Assembly (NCBI GenBank): GCA_002179805.1
Contig: NAVB01000309.1
Span: 1-59,752 of the forward strand
Direction of reading: 5' to 3'
Source of the DNA: Acanthamoeba lenticulata
Lineage: Eukaryota; Discosea; Longamoebia; Acanthamoebidae
DNA length: 59,752 nucleotides
The position numbers were made by a program, and so were the translations under genes. Positions 55,101 through 59,752 of this stretch are shown one piece after another. The number at the start of each line of letters is the position of its first letter. Position 1 is the stretch's first letter. The notes below the pieces were generated by a model. The model was not told where the DNA came from and did not search any database. It saw only the letters and a program-made list of their open reading frames with translations.

Positions 55101-57707
55101 CGACGCCGGCACCGCCAGCCTCCGGCGCCGCCGAGACAAGGGGCTGTCCCTCCCGTCCCTCATGCAGATCTCCTACTCCTTGCACCTGGCCGCTGAACCA
55201 ACCGAGCCCCCGAGCGTCCCCGTTGTCGGGCCGACCTCCTCCACCGGCGTCCTGCGCAAGGCCGGCAGTGGCATCGGAGGGCAGACCCACACCCCGAGGT
55301 CCGACTCACGTAGAGAGCTGACCGAGCACCGGAAGATTCCCAGCCCCGCTTCCGTTCCCATCACGACGACGACGACCACTAGTGCAAGTGGTGAGGAGAG
55401 CGCCAAGGCCGAGAAGGCTGCCGGCAGCAGCAGCAGCAGTATGCTCTTCCGGCTCAAGACGACGCGCGACGCCAAGGTCAAGCAAACGCCGCCGCGGCTC
55501 GTGGTCGACCCGCCTGAGAAGGCGCCATCGCCATCGTCCAGCAACGGCGGCAGCGACGTCCTAGACAAGGACCGCGAGCGATTCTGGCGCAACGTGCGGA
55601 GCGCCAGCTTCAGCAAGAAGTCCTCTTCCGAAGAGCCGCTCATGGTCACCCTCTGCAAGCAGAACATCCGAGGCTCCCTCCAGCTCCTCCAGTCCGACGT
55701 ACTCTCCGAGACCTGTACGTGTGCGACACCCATCCATCTGTGCACTGCTGGCCGGGTCGGACCCACAACGCGAGGCTCACATGTGCACGACGTCTCTTTC
55801 TCTCTGTTCTAGCGAGCCGAGAGCAGGGCCAGGACCAATCGACGTCGCAGAGCGGAGATGCGGTGCTGCTGCTGTTGGCCGACATGGAGCGGGTGGAAGC
55901 GCTGCTGGACAAGCTCTTCCTCGGATTCTCGTCGGTGGAGAGCCTCAGGGCGCACAACCTGATCGACCTGAACGACTTCTCCAAGGTCATCTACGATCTC
56001 GTGTGCCTGCTCAAGGCCATCGAGCGCGCCTTTCAGCGGTCCCTGCTCGACTTTCGCCTCCGTAACACCGGATCCGACAACAATCTGGCGCGCGACAAGC
56101 TCGTTGAGCGCAACGGCTACAACCTCATGCTCTGCAGGACCATCATGCGCGACACGAGCGCCCTGCTCGAGGAGACCATCCTCGTGCTGGACTCCATTCG
56201 CCAGAACAACGTCGTCAAGACCATGCGGTACCGCATTGCATTCGCCGCTGCTGGCCTTTCTGCCCCCAAACTCGGAATTCCAGCCGAGTCAACGAACTGA
56301 TGACGTCCGTGTTTGTACGGGCCTGCAGGCTCAACGCGTGGCAGAACCTGCGCGAGAAGGTGACGCTGCAGGTGAATCGCCTCAAGCTCGAGATCAAGAA
56401 GGACGTCTTGCCTCCCGCGTCCAGCAAGGGCGAAAACTCAGAGGTACTGCGCCCCTTCTCCTCCTACTCGCCCATGCTCTCGCGTTCTGCTTTGATGTTC
56501 TTTTGTAATGCCCAATCTAAAAAACACAGCTGGACATCGTGGTGATGGTGGAGAAGAAGATTGCCGGCCTCGAAGTCGAGGTGCGGGAGGAGAAGCAGGC
56601 CACTGAGGGCAGTATACTGACCCTTTCAAGCTCGAGCCTGGGCGGCGCCGGGCACACGCCGACCAATTCGCTGGCGGGCAGCCAGGACACGCCGCTGCAG
56701 CACGAAAACGAGCAGATGAACGAGATTTTCGACTTTTTGCACAAGAAGCTGGCCGACTCGGGCCTGGCGCGCTCGCGGCTCAGCCTGCCCGTGACCATGC
56801 CCACCGTGCCTCCTCCGCCCCCGCTGATCCTGGTGAGCCCGGCGCCGAGTGACGATGGCGGTTATGATGCGTCGGCGCCGTCGGCCCTCGAGGCCCCCGA
56901 CTCCCTGCCCGTGCCCGGCGTCAACGACCTGCCTCCTCCACCGGAGGACGACGATGACACCGAGTACTACGACGTCGAGGAGGTCCCGCCCGAGGCTCAG
57001 GAAGAGCAGCCCCCACGCGAGAACCAGAACATGAACGAGATCTTCTCCATGCTGCAGAGGAAGCTGGCCACCGACGGCATCAAGACGCTCCCGCTCACCC
57101 CGCGCATCTTGACCTCGCACGAGCAGGCCGTCGTGGCCGAGCTCGCGAGCACGAACGACAGCGAGGACGCCTACACGCTCTGCGCGCAGGCCACGCTGCC
57201 CAGCCCGCCGCTGCCGGCGATGCTGCCCAACCTGCGCCTCGCCGAGCTGACCGGCCGGGCCAAGGGCCGAGGCACGCCGCGGTTGGCGACGTCGTCCGTG
57301 CAGGTCTACCACGCGCGCCTGCTGCCCTCGCGCAAGCAGGAGCAGGACCAGGCCGACGCCACGGCCGAGCCCCGACCGCCATCCAGCGCTCGAGGCGGGC
57401 GACTCGACTTGTGCGCGCGCTGTTCCCAGCTCATCCCCGATGAGCAGGCCCGTCTGCTCGCTTTGGGCAGCGTCTATCATCAATCTTGCTTCTCGTGTAG
57501 CGGTTCGTGCTCCTTCCCTCTCTTTTGCCTAAGGGGATTAGTCTCGCTCATCTTTTCTGTGCACAACTTGCGCAGGCTGTGGACGTGCGGTGGATCGCGA
57601 GTTTCAATACCACGCCAAGGAGGAGCGAGTCTTGTGTGGCGAATGCTCGCAATTCCCTGCGCCCGCCATCACTGCGGACGCCGCCAACACGACCCCCAAG
57701 CCATAGC
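52104..57707 (+). CDS. Two-CH-domain, long disordered region, LIM-domain protein
   Basis: ATG 52104. The first calponin-homology domain is split over three exons: TQALLKWCNFFLERAHLPAL, LCNGVALASLLGVLSGK, ACLAFMNSESIVLDQVLQPQ, LESVLALIWALVVHYGI. A divergent second one follows within one very long exon: NYDTAIESGSLFASLITKVK, KLNEAFEVFRKRWGVPIFFT and EEKPVLAYLTLCLHVL. About 800 residues of Lys-, Ala- and Ser-rich disorder come next, then helical segments (VEALLDKLFLGFSSVESLRA; LNAWQNLREKVTLQVNRLKL). Two copies of a NEIF-x2-L-x2-KLA motif precede a full C-terminal LIM domain (CARC, HQSC, CSGC, CGEC with 18-residue fingers). TAG at 57705-57707. Tandem CH plus LIM suggests an actin-binding scaffold. 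About 1,600 residues. Confidence 0.85.
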
Positions 57708-58257
57708 AGATGGCGAACAAAGCCATCGAGTCTAGTTGTTGGAGTGTAAATACACAAGAGGTGCCGCAAACAAAGTTGTAAGGTCAGCCCAGCCGCCCAG
57801 CGCGAGGAGTGGCCATCCCACCGTTGATGGGCGCCGGGAGCAGGGTCAAGTGGGACCTTGCCAAGTTGATGTCGTGACAAGCGCCTCCGCGTGATTCTGG
57901 CGGGTTTTCTCAGGCCTCGCCCTGGCTTCGCTACCGCGCAGCCACGGCCGCAGAATCACGCGTGTCTTGCTGCTGATGCCACATGCCGTCGCGGGAGGCC
58001 AGCTCCTGGCTGACGCTTGCCGGGGGGTGCTTCTGGTAAGCGACGAAGGCGTTGGTTCCACACACCGACCCAGCCGCTGCCAAAGAGTCCTCAGCTTGTT
58101 CCACAACACCAAAACACTAACTGTCAACGCTTCGAAGAGGAGCTTCCGAGATTCCACGCGTGCAGGTGAACCCTTCCTTACGCTTGCGAGCAGCTTTGCA
58201 CGAACGAGCGAGCAAACAAGCTATTTGCCTCCTATCTCCACCACAACCGCTCCCCAA
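57708..58257. other. Intergenic region, no gene seen
   Basis: 550 bases between two plus-strand genes. It includes a perfect 12-base inverted repeat (listed separately). A minus-strand frame from about 58157 to 57846 is open but has no ATG near its start and no motif. The promoter of the carrier gene presumably lies in the right half. Confidence 0.4.
57888..57962. repeat. 12-base inverted repeat CGCGTGATTCTG / CAGAATCACGCG
   Basis: Perfect arms at 57888-57899 and 57951-57962 with a 51-base GC-rich spacer, 180 bases after the CH-LIM gene stop. It could be a hairpin in the 3' untranslated region or chance. Confidence 0.6.
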
Positions 58258-59752
58258 ATGAGCGCGGCTGCAGCTGCCAATCCACGTGCCCCCTACCGGC
58301 GCCCAAAATCTGCATCTCCTTCCACATCTGCCCCAGTTCCCATGACTGCTACACCAGGGGCGCCCACCTCCCCACCAACACCCACGGCGCCTCCCCCATC
58401 GACCTCGCCGCCAACGGCGACCGCCCAAGTGCTTGCGCCAGCAGCGGCTGCGGCTTCCAGCATAGGCGAGGCCGTGTCGTCTCTCCCACCCGCTTCCGCC
58501 CAGCTCGAGGCTTCGCTACCGGCGCTCAAGAAGGTTGGTCACCCCGACAGCTTCCCTCCTCCTTCTTCTTCGCGTAGTGGCCCCACATATTGAATGAGCC
58601 CATCTGTGGTGGGGCGGGGAGAACAGGACGAGGCCCGCACCGAGCGCTACCGAGAGGTGTTCGAGGAGTTGGACCTCAACGCCAATGGTTCGCTCGACGA
58701 GCACGAGATACAGGCCGGCCTGCAGCGCATGGGGTTCGTTTTGGAATGTTATCTGCTGAAGAGGGGAGGGGCGGCTCATTGCTAACCGTTGGGTGCAGGC
58801 TGCCCTCGTCTGACAAACAAGTGCATGAGATGATGAACATGGTCGACGTCGACCAGGATGGCTCCATCTCCTACGGCGAGTTTGCCGTCTTTGCTGAGGA
58901 GAGGTGGGCCAGCTCCTCTCTTGTCCTGAAGGAAGGACTGCAACTGAAGCTCGAGTCTCTTGTTGTCTGTTGTTGTTGTTGTTGGGCCCACTGTGCAGGG
59001 AGCGCGAGTTGCGGCAGCTCTTCGACGAGATTGACCTCAACGGGAACGGCCTCATCGAGGCCAACGAGATCCGCGTGGCCCTCGACAAGACCGGGATGAG
59101 CACGGAGGTGTCGGACGACGCCATCATCCAGCTGATCGACCGCATGGGCGTGGACCACACCAAGGGCATCGACTTCCAGGTCTTCAAGCGCATCCTCATG
59201 CTCTTCCCCTCCCGGTACGTCTCTTCTCTCTTGCTTCTTGTGAAGCTTCTGCTCGCTGGGCTGATGGTGTTGATGATGGGGTGGCGATGACGACGATGCG
59301 ACGCAGGACCATTTCCATCGAGAACGTCTTTGACTACTGGTTCCGGCAGATCATCGACACTGGTTGGTTCTGTTTCCTCTTTGTTCCCTTGGTTGGCAAC
59401 TGACGCATGTTGGATACACAGGCGACGAGGTGGTGATCCCGGACATGAGCGACCACCCCATGAAGCGCCTCATCGCCGGCGGCATCGCAGGTTCAGCCCT
59501 TTCCTCCCCCCTTTCCCGGCGATCGTTGCTCTCTGTAGGGGGCTCATGAGGCGGCAATATTGGTGGGATGATGACCGGATCTTGGTTGACACACCATACA
59601 GGCGCCGTCTCACGCACGACAACCGCGCCCTTCGACCGCCTCAAGATGCTGCTGCAGGCCCAGAACTCGTCGGCCATGCTCGCAGGTGCGCCCCTCTGCC
59701 TTCTTTCTCGTATAGATTGGAAGCCAGGCCTCACCCCAAGGGTGGCGATGTG
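58258..59752 (+). CDS. EF-hand calcium-binding mitochondrial carrier (SCaMC/SLC25A24-like), 3' truncated by window
   Basis: ATG 58258 opens a Pro/Ala/Ser-rich leader; exon 1 ends at 58533 and joins in phase at 58627. EF-hand loops follow: DLNANGSLDEHEIQ, DVDQDGSISYGEFAVFAEE and DLNGNGLIEANEIR, each with Asp/Asn/Glu in the Ca2+-ligand positions; a fourth (DRMGVDHTKGIDFQVFKR) is degenerate. After DYWFRQIIDT comes the first mitochondrial-carrier repeat, HPMKRLIAGGIAGAVSRTTT and APFDRLKMLLQAQ, carrying the PxD/ExxR-type signature. Such carriers exchange ATP-Mg for phosphate across the inner membrane under Ca2+ control. The remaining carrier repeats lie beyond 59752. An intron has a TTG repeat near 58965-58983. 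Confidence 0.93.

Noticed and set aside
57846..58157. Minus-strand 103-codon frame
   Set aside because: Begins at GTG, has no family feature and lies in a probable promoter/3' region.

Overview
The window is nuclear DNA of a free-living amoeba, most likely Acanthamoeba or a close relative. The support is gene-dense DNA with GC-rich third codon positions, many short GT-AG introns of about 55-180 bases, very short intergenic gaps and frequent divergent or convergent gene pairs. The gene set is also amoebozoan in character: a RasG-like Ras, a spherulin/germin-like secreted cupin, a TRAF7-like protein and BTB-ankyrin and CH-LIM proteins. All species statements are inference from these traits. There is no sign of a bacterial replicon, transposon, CRISPR array or virus.

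Layout. 1-5 kb: a CBS-domain protein, an atypical short-chain dehydrogenase, and an F-box/MORN-repeat gene with a tRNA-His(GTG) inside one of its introns. 5-11.4 kb: a Ras GTPase divergent from a family 8 glycosyltransferase; that gene converges on an HTTM/DCC membrane protein, the two stop codons overlapping on one CTAG; then an intronless 2-oxoglutarate/Fe(II) oxygenase. 11.6-19 kb: an intronless CDC48/p97 gene divergent from a calcium-activated nucleotidase (apyrase), then a RING protein with a PHRF1/SCAF-like C-terminal motif. 19-24 kb, all on the minus strand: an ERF4/Golgin-A7-like protein, an Esa1/Tip60-type MYST acetyltransferase and the ribosome assembly factor RPF1. 24-30 kb: a LIM-DA1 peptidase with a mitochondrial-type N-terminus, a phytanoyl-CoA dioxygenase-like protein, a secreted germin-like cupin and a second, canonical, short-chain dehydrogenase.

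30-39.4 kb (minus): a TRAF7-like RING/TRAF/WD40 protein, an unrecognised coiled-coil protein and the anaphase-promoting complex cullin APC2. 39.6-47.4 kb (plus): a large BTB-ankyrin protein and a VHS-GAT ubiquitin-sorting adaptor with long glutamine tracts. 47.9-51.7 kb: ribosomal stalk protein P2 with an altered tail, divergent from retromer subunit VPS26, then an MRM1-like mitochondrial rRNA methyltransferase. 52-59.7 kb: a roughly 1,600-residue two-CH-domain/LIM protein, then an EF-hand mitochondrial carrier that runs off the right edge.

There is no operon-like functional cluster. Themes recur: ubiquitin and proteostasis (CDC48, RING, F-box, TRAF7, APC2, DA1, VHS-GAT), endosomal traffic (VPS26, VHS-GAT), ribosome biogenesis (RPF1, P2, MRM1) and signalling. 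The most interesting DNA-level signals are the intron-nested tRNA, the shared CTAG stop, and GGGCAC/GTGCCC palindromes in the divergent promoters of two ribosome-related genes. Exon boundaries were read by eye from splice-site phase and protein continuity; gene ends are firmer than individual introns.
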